Notes under the pieces: generated by a model
Databases searched by the model: none
Seen by the model: only the letters and a program-made list of their open reading frames with translations
Told to the model about the DNA's origin: nothing
NCBI RefSeq assembly: GCF_033193315.1
Contig: NZ_CP136187.1
Span: 3,169,501-3,233,500, forward strand
Reading direction: 5' to 3'
DNA length: 64,000 nucleotides
Source of the DNA: Agathobaculum sp. NTUH-O15-33
Lineage (GTDB): Bacteria > Bacillota > Clostridia > Oscillospirales > Butyricicoccaceae
Shown: piece by piece, positions 25,241 to 34,209 of the stretch
Numbering within the stretch: the first letter of the stretch is position 1
Layout of the letters: each line of letters starts with the position of its first letter
Program-made: the position numbers and the translations under genes

Positions 25241-25265
25241 TCACCCACCAAGATATCAATTCACC
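25241..25265 (-). promoter_or_regulatory. Shared leader motif, copy 2 (no gene downstream)
   Basis: GGTGA-N2-TGATAT-N7-GGTGA on the minus strand, downstream of a consensus promoter. No credible coding frame lies between here and the terminator at 25114, only about 100 bases of non-coding sequence. Confidence 0.5.
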
Positions 25266-25291
25266 TTCAAGGTGTTCCGTTTTCTGTTTCT

Positions 25292-25320
25292 ATTGTATAT
25301 ATAGTCCGGCCAAATGTCAA
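25292..25320 (-). promoter_or_regulatory. Promoter of a short unit without a gene
   Basis: TTGACA (25320-25315), 17 bp, TACAAT (25297-25292). The bases ACTATATA just before the -10 are almost the same as in the promoter at 26020-26048. Confidence 0.7.
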
Positions 25321-25379
25321 CATAAACTTTTATTTTTTTGTAGAATTTTGTCTAGTCGCTCCTTTTGCTTGTCGCCTGC

Positions 25380-25901
25380 TCACTCGTCCTGCGAACGAAA
25401 TTGTTCAAGAATTTTCGTTTTTGTCCCTTCCTGCATACGCGAATCAACGCTAAAAACATCATAGAACCCCGTATCGGAAGCTATGAAATAATAGTGTGTT
25501 GTCTCTTCCCCTTCCGCGTTTTTATAGGTTACTTCGTATATTGCGCCGAAAGACGAACTGGACATGGAAAAGGGATCTGCGTTTTTCAAATCCTCGTCAG
25601 CCGTAATCTCCCACAAAAACTGTTTTTTATCCATGGACGTATCAAATTGAACCCGGTCACTGAGCAGGGACTCAATACTCGTTAACCGCTCCCCTGTCAC
25701 CTCGTAAAACCGGATACCGCCACATACCATATCATCTTTCATAAAGGTGCTTTGTCTATCCTCAAGAGAAGTAACAACGGAAATTTCCGACGGAATGCTA
25801 ATCTCCCGTTGTTCGATCCGTAATGTATTTGCGCCATCCGTACCGCAACCGACAAGCCCCAGCACAGCAAAACAAACGCAAGCGATGAATATTTTCTTCA
25901 T
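25380..25901 (-). CDS. Putative lipoprotein of unknown function
   Basis: 173 residues. MKKIFIACVCFAVLGLVGCGTDG is a lipoprotein signal with lipobox LVGC, so the mature protein is predicted to be anchored on the outer face of the membrane through Cys19. The rest is soluble with no recognised domain; YEVTYKNAEGEETTHYYFIASDTGFYDVFSVDSRM suggests a beta-rich fold. The start follows AAAGGAGAT; an upstream in-frame ATG is weaker. Its promoter and leader share a motif with the blaI operon, so it may be co-regulated. Confidence 0.7.
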   Translation of the reverse strand: MKKIFIACVCFAVLGLVGCGTDGANTLRIEQREISIPSEISVVTSLEDRQSTFMKDDMVCGGIRFYEVTGERLTSIESLLSDRVQFDTSMDKKQFLWEITADEDLKNADPFSMSSSSFGAIYEVTYKNAEGEETTHYYFIASDTGFYDVFSVDSRMQEGTKTKILEQFRSQDE

Positions 25902-25971
25902 GATTTCTTTTCCATCTCCTTTGCCATTCAGAGGCATGCAGTCAGCTCTTTATGCCGTGTGTCATTCTGCT

Positions 25972-25996
25972 CACCTATAGAGATATCAGTTCACCT
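25972..25996 (-). promoter_or_regulatory. Shared leader motif, copy 3 (lipoprotein gene)
   Basis: GGTGA-N2-TGATAT-N7-GGTGA on the minus strand. The second GGTGA is followed by a tiny frame encoding MTHGIKS before the lipoprotein start, possibly a leader peptide. Confidence 0.55.
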
Positions 25997-26019
25997 TTAT
26001 CATGTTTCGTTTGATTTTA

Positions 26020-26048
26020 TTGTATATATAGCCCAACCGCTTGTCAAT
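26020..26048 (-). promoter_or_regulatory. Promoter of the lipoprotein gene
   Basis: TTGACA (26048-26043), 17 bp, TACAAT (26025-26020) on the minus strand. Confidence 0.8.
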
Positions 26049-26197
26049 GAAAATCTGAATATTTACATCTCAATCTGTCGGCCCTGTTTTCGGCTCCCTA
26101 TCAATTCCAGTTCAAAAAAATATCGGCTTATGCAAATCCGGCGTATTTATAGTCCATTCCATCCCCGAAAAGCCCAATTCAAAGACAACGAAAAAAA

Positions 26198-26351
26198 CCA
26201 AGGGTGCGTTACAAAACAAAAGAATCTCCGTATGTCATTCTGAACAAAGTGAAGAATCTCGCGCGAACGCGCGGAATTTACATAAAACCGCTCGCTCGCG
26301 CGAGATTCGCTCTCATCGAAACGCTCTTCTATTTTGTAACGCGGCCCTTGG
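26198..26351. repeat. Palindromic repeat element (possible MITE)
   Basis: CCAAGGGTGCGTTACAAAA at 26198 recurs inverted with few changes, ending CCCTTGG at 26351. Inner arms GAATCTCGCGCG and CGCGCGAGATTC add a second hairpin. A plus-strand frame through it gives VILNKVKNL-type peptides often seen as spurious calls on intergenic repeats. The rest of the gap (26049-26378) holds nothing else that I can see. Confidence 0.6.
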
Positions 26352-26378
26352 CTCGATTTACAGATATTTTCAGCCGCC

Positions 26379-29300
26379 CTACGCTTCCAAATACCGATTC
26401 AGCCGCATGAGGATCGCGGCGGTCTCGCTGCGCTTGGCGTTCCCCTTCGGGTCCAGAAGGCCGCCGCCCTTGCCAGTGATCAGTCCGGCGGCGTTGGCCC
26501 AGCGCATCGCGTCCGTGGCATAGGCGCTGATCTGCGCCGCGTCGCTGAACGCGGACAGGTCGGCCCCGACAGAACCATCGTGCCCCCGCAGCCGCGCATA
26601 GCGGTACAGAATGGCCGCAAGCTGCTCGCGGGTGAGCGCGTCGTCCGGCCCGAAAAGGCCGCCGCCATAGCCGGTCACAACGCCCTCAGCGCTGGCCCAA
26701 GTGATCGCGGCAGTATCATACCGGTTTGTTGCCACATCCGTAAACGCGCTTTCCGCGCCGACGGAGGGGCTTCCCTCCCGCCGGTACAGGATGGCGGCAA
26801 GCATGCCGCGCGTGGTATCGACATCGGGCGCGAACGTGGTGTCGCTTGCACCCTTCATCAGCCCGTGCCCCACCACGTAATCCACCGCTTCATGGTACCA
26901 GCTCGCCGCCGGTACATCGGTAAAGCGCTTTGCCGCGCAGTGGTCGCTGTACGCGCAGCCATCCGATGCGGAAAAGGAAGCCGCCACCGTCACCTTGCCC
27001 GCGGGCATTTGGAACTTATAAACGCCGTTCCCCGCATCCGTCACCGCCACGGTTTTTCCGTTCGGGCCGGTCACGGTCAGCTCACCCAGCGTATAGCCCG
27101 CATCCGGTTTCACGGTAATGGTCACGGTTGCGTTTCGGGCCGCATAATACCGGTCCACCGTTACGGCGCCGTGCGCCGCGCCCTCCGCCACAGCGACCCG
27201 ATAGGTCGCGCTCCCGCTCGAACCGGAGCTTTCCCGCTGCGTATCCTGATAGGCTAGCGTATAAACGGAAAACTCGGCTGCTGCGCACCGTGTAGGTATT
27301 CGGGTCGTCGTCCTCATCCGGGAGCGCCTCGGTCACCTGCGCGCCGTCTACCTGATGCGTGCGCAAAATGAGGAATTCGCGGCTGATATTGCCGGGCGTT
27401 TGTCGAAGCTCCGCCGGGATCGGGAATACCAACTCGACCGGCCGCTTCAGCTCGCTCAGCTCCACGATCTCTTGCTTCTCCTGCGCGTCGGTGATGATCT
27501 TTTTCACCGTCACATCCGCAAAGCTTGCGACCAACGCGCCGCCCAGCGCGTTCGTGATCGATTCTTGCACCGCGTCCTCCGGTTTCGCCTCCGCTACCTC
27601 CAGCACGATCTCAAACTGCGCGGCCGCGCCTGTTTTCAGCGCCTCCGCGTCCTCGCTCGTCATGTTTTCCAGTAGGCTGCCCGTGTTTTGCGGCGCGGCG
27701 GGCGCGGCGTCGGCCTCCACGCGCACCTTCACGTTCGGCAGCTGCGCCAATTTGTCGTTGAGCGTTTCGGCGGCTTCGTCCGCGCCTTCCAGCTCATCCT
27801 TCACGGCTTCATAGTGCATTTTTGCGTCCAGTATCGCGTCGATCGCGCTTTGGTCTCCGCTTGAAGGGGCCTCCGGCAGGTTATCGACGATTTCATCCAG
27901 ATCGTCTACCACCAGTTGTTCAAATACGGCCTCTATGGCGCAGTCCTTTTCCGGAATCAGCGTAAACGTATTGCCGTTGACCGGCACCGCCGCGCCGTCC
28001 ACCGTTACGCGGGCCAGCTTGTAGCCATAATCCGGTGTAAAGGTAAGGGTAAGCGCTTCTCCGGCCGCCGCGCTTACCGTTCCGGCGGGCGAGACCGTGC
28101 CATGCGCGCCCGCTGTTACCGTTACCGTGTGCTCTTGCCGATAGGTGACCGTGACTGCCACCGGCGCGTCCGGCATGGAAAAGGTATAGGCGCCGTCCTC
28201 CTGCCGCTCGGCGGCGACTAATGTGCCATCGCTCGCCGTCTTTACCGTGACCGCGCCGATACCGTTGCCCGCCGCGGGCGAGCCGGGCAAAATGGTCACT
28301 GTTTCATCGGGAATAACGAAAAGCGTCGTTTGATCTCCCTGTGTTTCCAGCCGGCTCACCGCGTCGTCCGCGTGCACCCGCGAACCCGCCGCGCCCACGC
28401 CCGCGCTGTCGGTTATCGTAATGGAATGGCCTTTTTTACCGGTGATGTTCGCCGCGCCGGTCACGGTCTCATAATTTTCAGTATCCTCCGGTGTGAACAC
28501 CCAGTTATATTCGCCGCCGCCCTCGCGGACGGTTTCCTCCGCTTCCGACCAAGCGATCACTCCCGCGCCCGCGTCCTTCCCCGCCGCAAGCGGCAGGTCG
28601 GCCAGTTTTTTGCCCGCGATCGACACCGCCGGATATTCCGGCGCGACGGTCGGGGTGGCCTTGGTAATGCTTACTTTGAAATAAATATCTTCCCGGTGCA
28701 GCAACGTATTGGTGGACTCGTTTCTTTTATAAAAAACCGCTATTACATAATATCCGTGGGCGATATTATTGCTGTCGTACTGCCCATCCATGCTGTCCGC
28801 CACATCGGAAAACCCAATGGCGTTGGCGGGCCCGGAATAGATCTTGGTATATTCCACCGGCGCGTTGACGCCCTGCGACCAGCTATACCACTGGTAATGC
28901 ATAAAATAGTCGCCGGGCTGCGCGGTGGCCGAGGTTTTCAGTTCATACCCTTCGGGCAGGGTGGCGGTGATCGTGAAGTACGTGGTTTCCCCGTCATACA
29001 CCTTCTTGATATCGCCGCTGGTCGTGATCGTCACCTTGGGCTCGGCTGTTACCGGATACAGCACCGTGCCCGTGGCCTTATCAGTCTCGGCCACGGTGTT
29101 AATCACGTCGCCTTCCGTAAAGCTCCACGCGTTCCCCTCGCCCTTGGGGAATTTGTAATCCGTGTTTTCAAAATACGTGTAGCCGTCGCTGTTCAGCTCC
29201 CAGTTGATGGGCCGGTCGTGCAGCACGGGCCGGTCGTAGCTACTGTCCAAACCGGAAAACGACAGCGTGGTTTGGTAGGTAAGCCTATTTTGATATACGG

Positions 29301-30339
29301 AATACGTTTTTCCCTCTAAATAGTCGTACGCTTCCTTATTATTTAAAACGACGTTTAAATCGCTTCTGTAATTGCCCGATCCCATAAACCTAGCTTCTGT
29401 GTTCATATCATCCGCTTTTAGAACACGAATGGTAGAATCAAAATCCAGCCCCGCCCATTTTAATTGGTCGCAGTTCGCAATGATCGTCGAAGCAATCGCC
29501 GTTACGCTCTTCGGCACATACAGCGAATCAATCTGAGACCCCTGAAAGGCGGAGTTTAAGATCGTGATCGTATCCGGCAAAACCACGTCGCCCGTGATGT
29601 TGGTATAACCAAACGCGTTCTTCCCCAGTTCTGTGATAGCGGATGGAAAAACGCCTTCCGCCGTCAGCCCCGCGATCGCCGTCAACGGCGATTCATACGC
29701 AAACTGCATGCTTACCTTGGTATACGCCGGATTATCCGGCAGTTTCAAGGTACCGTCCAGCCCGGTCCAAGCAAACGCGCTGTCGCCTATCGTTTCCACA
29801 CTGTCCGGCAAAAGCAGGTCACCGTGCAAACCCTTAAGATTACCAAAAGCATTACTGCCGATCGTCGTGATCCCATTGGGAATAGTCAGCGTACTGTCCA
29901 GTTTCTCGTACACCTCATAGGAACCCGTCATATTGTAAAACGCTCTTTCCCCAATTTTCTGCAATTCGGTTGCGTTCGACAGATCGATCTCTGTAAACCG
30001 CACGTTTTCATAAACCGGATCTTTCATTTTATGCTTGCCAAGCGCCGCATTGGCGATCTCCACCACATCTCTGCCGCCAATCTGCGCGGGAATAACGAGC
30101 GGAATACGCGTAATCCCATCCTCGTCAGGCGAGAGAGTCTTTACATAATCGGTGTTCAGCCCGATAATGGACACCCCGCCCGTCGCGCCCGCCGTGGTGT
30201 ACAGCCGCTCATAATCGATGCTCTGCCCCTCGCTGTAGACAGCGGGCGGCGCTTGTTCCTCCGCCGCGAGCGCCGTACCCGGCAGCAAGGAAACCACCAT
30301 GCACAAAATTAGTATTCCAGCGGTCCATCTTTTCTTCAT
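26379..30339 (-). pseudogene. Large surface protein with leucine-rich repeats and three SLH domains, split by a +1 frameshift
   Basis: Signal peptide MKKRWTAGILILCMVVSLLPGTALA; BspA-like leucine-rich repeats at about 90-300 (IPNGITTIGSNAFGNLKG, LPDSVETIGDSAFAW); a beta-rich middle; a Listeria-Bacteroides-type repeat (HTVTVTAGAHGTVSPAGTVS); and three C-terminal SLH domains (KRFTDVPAASWYHEAVDYVVGHGLM onward) that would bind cell-wall polymer. The first frame runs from 30339 to past 27300, then garbles. The second frame, with the SLH domains, is open from about 27310 to 26379. Deleting one base of the GG at 27276-27277 joins them as YTVRSSEFSVYTLAYQDT. The product would be about 1,300 residues. 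Without repair the protein loses its wall anchor. Could be a real pseudogene, phase variation, or an assembly error. The start follows GGAGGGC. Confidence 0.78.
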
Positions 30340-30430
30340 CAGGTGCCCTCCTGCCCATATCGGCGGCGTTTCTTATCTCAAAATATCGGCTTACCATATT
30401 ACCCTTAAATCGCAGTTTTTTACACATAAA

Positions 30431-30439
30431 ATTATACCA
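30431..30439 (-). promoter_or_regulatory. Extended -10 promoter for the LRR-SLH gene
   Basis: TGGTATAAT on the minus strand (TG extension plus consensus -10), 92 bp before the start codon. No good -35. Confidence 0.5.
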
Positions 30440-30513
30440 TACTGCGAAGCCTAAGGATAGTGACAGTTTCATCCTATGCACCGCACGGAATGAAGGAAAC
30501 TGCCCGCCTTGAC

Positions 30514-30542
30514 TTGACAAACCCCGCTTTTCCCGCTATACT
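30514..30542 (+). promoter_or_regulatory. Promoter of the valS T-box unit
   Basis: TTGACA, 17 bp, TATACT, directly before the T-box leader. Confidence 0.8.
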
Positions 30543-30798
30543 AAAAAAGTTATAGCAGAAAAATGCTGCGAAGAAGAGGAGTATTCCCGCTTCCGGGCCT
30601 TTTAGAGAGAGGGCGGCTGGTGCAAGCCCTTGGGCGGACGGGGAGAAGGTCGCTTCCGAGCAGAACGGCTGAAGCGTATGTAAGCCGTTCCGGCAGGCCC
30701 CCGTTACGGGCTGTTGAGTGTCCGGGTCAGCGCCCGGAAAATCAGGTGGTACCACGGAGCCATGCTTCGTCCTGTCATAGGACGGAGCTTTTTTTATT
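30543..30798 (+). promoter_or_regulatory. T-box riboswitch controlling valS
   Basis: A leader of about 250 nt with a long stem I, the T-box sequence AGGTGGTACCACGG (30744-30757), and a terminator stem GCTTCGTCCT / AGGACGGAGC followed by seven T (30764-30795). Uncharged tRNA-Val would pair through its CCA end with the T-box and favour the antiterminator, allowing valS transcription. A plausible valine specifier codon GTC is at 30650-30652, in the 3' side of stem I (GAAGGTCGC); this assignment is by eye. Confidence 0.88.
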
Positions 30799-30829
30799 TT
30801 CCGCCACATTTTTAAAGGAGATCATATTT

Positions 30830-33442
30830 ATGAGCGAACTGCCCAAGACCTATGACCCCAAAGCGGTAGAAGACAAGCTGTACCGCTTCTGGAACGACAA
30901 GGGCTATTTCCATGCCGAGGTAAACCCGGATAAAAAGCCCTTCACCATCGTTATCCCGCCCCCGAACGTTACCGGCCAGCTTCACATGGGCCACGCGTTC
31001 GACGAGACCCTGCAAGATATCCTCATCCGCACCAAGCGCATGCAGGGCTACGAAGCCCTGTGGATGCCCGGCACCGACCACGCGGGCATTGCCACGCAGA
31101 TCAAGGTAGAGGAAGCCCTTCGCAAGGAAGAGGGCAAGACCCGCTACGACCTTGGCCGCGAAAAGTTCCTAGAGCGCGTTTGGGATTGGAAAAACAAATA
31201 CGGCGACCGCATCATCGACCAACTGAAAAAGCTCGGCTCGTCCTGCGACTGGGAGCGCGAGCGCTTCACCATGGACGAAGGCTGCTCCAAGGCCGTGCGC
31301 GAGGTATTTGTCAATCTGTATCACAAGGGCCTTATTTACAAGGGCCACCGCATCATCAACTGGTGCCCGCACTGCACCACCGCCCTATCCGACGCGGAGG
31401 TCGAATACGAAACCCAGCCCGGCAAGCTGTGGCACATCCGCTACCCGCTCGCGGACGGCTCGGGCGATCTGATCGTCGCAACCACCCGCCCGGAAACCTT
31501 CATGGGTGATACCGGCGTGGCCGTCAACCCGAACGACGAACGCTATCAGCACCTGATCGGCAAGACCTGCATCCTGCCCATCATGAACCGCGAAATTCCG
31601 ATCTTCGGCGATGAATACGTCGATATGGAGTTCGGCACCGGCTGCGTCAAGGTGACGCCCTGCCACGACCCGAACGACTTCGAGATGGGCCAGCGCCACG
31701 ATCTGGAACAGATTCTCGTCTTTAACGAGGATGCTACCGTGAACGAAAACGGCGGCAAGTATAACGGCATGGACCGTTACGAGTGCCGGAAAGCCGTCGT
31801 CAAGGATTTGGAAGAGGGCGGCTACCTCGTTAAGATCGAGGAGCACGAGCACAACGTAGGCACCTGCTACCGCTGCGGCACCACGGTGGAACCCATGACC
31901 TCCGCCCAGTGGTTCGTGAAAATGGCGCCGCTCGCAAAGCCCGCCATGAAGGTCGTAACCGATGGCGAAACCAAGTTCGTGCCCGACCGTTTCTCCAAGA
32001 CCTATCTGCGCTGGATGGAAAACGTGCACGATTGGTGCATCTCCCGCCAGCTTTGGTGGGGCCACCGCATCCCCGCGTTCTATTGCGACGATTGCGGCGA
32101 AATGATTGTTTCCAAGGAAGATATCCACACCTGCCCCAAGTGCGGCTCGCACAACGTCCGGCAGGAAGAGGATGTGCTCGATACCTGGTTCTCCTCCGCG
32201 CTGTGGCCGTTCTCCACGCTCGGCTGGCCGGAAAAGACCAAGGAGCTGGAATATTTCTACCCCACCTCCGTTCTTGTCACGGGCTATGATATCATCTTCT
32301 TCTGGGTCGCCCGCATGATCTTCTCCGGCGTGGAGCACATGGGCGAGACCCCGTTTGATACCGTTTATATCCACGGTCTGGTGCGCGACGCGCAGGGCCG
32401 CAAAATGTCCAAATCCCTTGGCAACGGCATCGACCCGCTCGAGGTGATCGACCAGTACGGCGCGGACGCGCTGCGCTTTACGCTCGCCACCGGCAACAGC
32501 CCCGGAAACGACATGCGCTTCTCCACCGAGCGCGTGGAAGCGTCCCGCAATTTCTGCAACAAGATTTGGAACGCTTCGCGCTTTATCCAGATGAACCTGA
32601 CCATACAGAAGGCCGACCTGCCCGAGACCCTCACGCTGGAAGACAAGTGGATTGTTTCCAAGTTCAACACCCTTGCGCGCGAGGTCACCCGCAACATCGA
32701 CCAGTATGAGCTGGGCCTTGCGGCGTCCAAGCTGAACGATTTCATTTGGGACAACTTCTGCGATTGGTATATCGAGATCGCCAAGACCCGCCTGCAAACG
32801 GGGGACGAGAACGTGCAGAAGGTGCTGTGCTACGTTCTTTCCGGCGCGATGCAGCTGCTGCACCCGTTCATGCCCTTCATCACAGAGACCATCTGGCAGG
32901 CGCTCCCGCACGAGGGCGAAAGCGTCATGATTTCCCAGTGGCCGGAATACAAGGAAGAACTGAACTTCGCCGCCGAGGAAGCGCAGATGGAAACGCTGAT
33001 GAACGCCGTGCGCGCCATCCGCAACCGCCGCGCGGAAATGAACGTGCCGCCCTCCAAAAAGGCCAAGGTTCTGATCCTGACCGAAAAGACGGCCACCTTC
33101 AACGCCGGCAGCGGCTTCTTCCCCAAGCTGGCCTACGCTTCGGAGATCGAGCTGATCACGCAGGCCCCGGCGGACGCGGCCAAAATGGCCTCCGTCGTCA
33201 CCGAGGACGCGCAGCTTTATATGCCCATGGGCGATTTGATCGACTTTGAAGCCGAGCGCGCGCGCCTGCTCAAGGAAAAGGCCGAGGTAGAGGACGACCT
33301 CGCCTTTGTCATGAAGAAGCTGGATAACCCCGGCTTCACCGCCAAGGCCCCGGAAAAGGTCGTAGCAGTCGAACGCGCCAAGGCGGACAGCCTGCGCGAA
33401 CATCTCACAAAGCTGGCTTCCTCCATCGAAGCCCTGCAATAA
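30830..33442 (+). CDS. valS: Valine--tRNA ligase
   Basis: 870 residues, full length. Charges tRNA-Val with valine and edits threonine. Class I motifs: HIGH-type HMGH (residues 52-55, [16 protein letters not shown]) and KMSKS in [14 protein letters not shown] near residue 525. The editing domain lies between ([17 protein letters not shown]). The C-terminal coiled coil ([40 protein letters not shown]) is typical of ValRS. The start follows AAAGGAG; the open frame upstream lies in the T-box leader. IS copy 2 begins 6 bp after the stop codon, so the natural terminator may have been displaced. Confidence 0.96.
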   Translation: MSELPKTYDPKAVEDKLYRFWNDKGYFHAEVNPDKKPFTIVIPPPNVTGQLHMGHAFDETLQDILIRTKRMQGYEALWMPGTDHAGIATQIKVEEALRKEEGKTRYDLGREKFLERVWDWKNKYGDRIIDQLKKLGSSCDWERERFTMDEGCSKAVREVFVNLYHKGLIYKGHRIINWCPHCTTALSDAEVEYETQPGKLWHIRYPLADGSGDLIVATTRPETFMGDTGVAVNPNDERYQHLIGKTCILPIMNREIPIFGDEYVDMEFGTGCVKVTPCHDPNDFEMGQRHDLEQILVFNEDATVNENGGKYNGMDRYECRKAVVKDLEEGGYLVKIEEHEHNVGTCYRCGTTVEPMTSAQWFVKMAPLAKPAMKVVTDGETKFVPDRFSKTYLRWMENVHDWCISRQLWWGHRIPAFYCDDCGEMIVSKEDIHTCPKCGSHNVRQEEDVLDTWFSSALWPFSTLGWPEKTKELEYFYPTSVLVTGYDIIFFWVARMIFSGVEHMGETPFDTVYIHGLVRDAQGRKMSKSLGNGIDPLEVIDQYGADALRFTLATGNSPGNDMRFSTERVEASRNFCNKIWNASRFIQMNLTIQKADLPETLTLEDKWIVSKFNTLAREVTRNIDQYELGLAASKLNDFIWDNFCDWYIEIAKTRLQTGDENVQKVLCYVLSGAMQLLHPFMPFITETIWQALPHEGESVMISQWPEYKEELNFAAEEAQMETLMNAVRAIRNRRAEMNVPPSKKAKVLILTEKTATFNAGSGFFPKLAYASEIELITQAPADAAKMASVVTEDAQLYMPMGDLIDFEAERARLLKEKAEVEDDLAFVMKKLDNPGFTAKAPEKVVAVERAKADSLREHLTKLASSIEALQ

Positions 33443-33448
33443 ACACCA

Positions 33449-34161
33449 AGTCATGACCACCCCAAAGCGGGGTGGCATGAACAAGCCCTATAAGGGCATA
33501 AAAAAGCCAGCGCCTAAAAGACGCTGGCTTTCACTTCGTTCAAGCCCTGATGGTAAGACTACTTACTACCCTTGAAAGGGTCAACATATTCTTTCTTACT
33601 TAAGCTATCTTCGATTTGATCCTGCTTATCTTGCTCCCTGATATATTTTTGAATCGTGGCCGTATTGATTCCTACCGTGCTCACATAATATCCAGTCGCC
33701 CAGAAATTACGACTGCCGAATTTATATTTTAAATTCCCATGCCGCTCGAATATCATCATCGCACTTTTCCCTTTTAAATATCCCATAAACTGCGAGATAC
33801 TGTATTTCGGCGGCACGCTTACGAGTAAATGAATATGGTCAGGCATCATATGCCCTTCGATGATTTCCACACCCTTCCACTTGCACAAATCCTTTATAAT
33901 TTGCTGTATATCTTTTCGCAGCTGCTTATAGATTATTTTCCTTCGATATTTCGGTGTGAATACGATGTGATACTTGCATACCCATTTTGTATGTGCTAAA
34001 CTGTTTGCCATAAAGGTCTTCCTTTCTGTTTCTTTGGTGGCTTGAACACTCACCATTTTATCAGTTTGGAAGTCCTTTTTTGTTTAAACTTGAATCCCAC
34101 CCGCATTGCGGGCGGTTCTTACCGTATTTGCTCTGCAAATACGCCACCGCTAAAGCACTAA
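33449..34161 (-). mobile_element. IS200/IS605-family insertion sequence, copy 2
   Basis: 713 bp, identical to copies 1 and 3 as far as I can compare by eye, except for one fewer A in the A run near 33502. It lies between the valS stop codon and the terminator of the next minus-strand gene. Ends and hairpins as in copy 1. Confidence 0.92.
33559..34011 (-). CDS. tnpA: IS200 TnpA Y1 transposase, copy 2
   Basis: Identical 150-residue protein to copy 1 (HIH at 59-61, Tyr123). Start chosen at the ATG after AAAGGAAG. Confidence 0.95.
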   Translation of the reverse strand: MANSLAHTKWVCKYHIVFTPKYRRKIIYKQLRKDIQQIIKDLCKWKGVEIIEGHMMPDHIHLLVSVPPKYSISQFMGYLKGKSAMMIFERHGNLKYKFGSRNFWATGYYVSTVGINTATIQKYIREQDKQDQIEDSLSKKEYVDPFKGSK

Positions 34162-34190
34162 AAGAAGGACGCGCCGTTATGGCGCGTCCT
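34161..34190 (-). terminator. Terminator of the 1508-residue SLH gene
   Basis: AGGACGCGCC / GGCGCGTCCT stem with loop GTTAT. On the minus strand it runs into TTCTTTT at the edge of IS copy 2, so the IS inserted in or just after the T run. Confidence 0.7.
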
Positions 34191-34209
34191 TTGCTGTTGC
34201 TAAGCTTCT

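Noticed and set aside
25029-25304. 91-residue plus-strand frame across the IS end and promoter region
   Set aside because: Runs over the IS end, a terminator and a minus-strand promoter; no homology recognised.
26204-26410. 68-residue frame with VILNKVKNL
   Set aside because: Translation of an intergenic palindromic repeat; such peptides recur as false calls.
31385-33484. 699-residue open frame on the minus strand
   Set aside because: It lies antisense to valS and reflects high GC; no ribosome site and composition typical of shadow frames.
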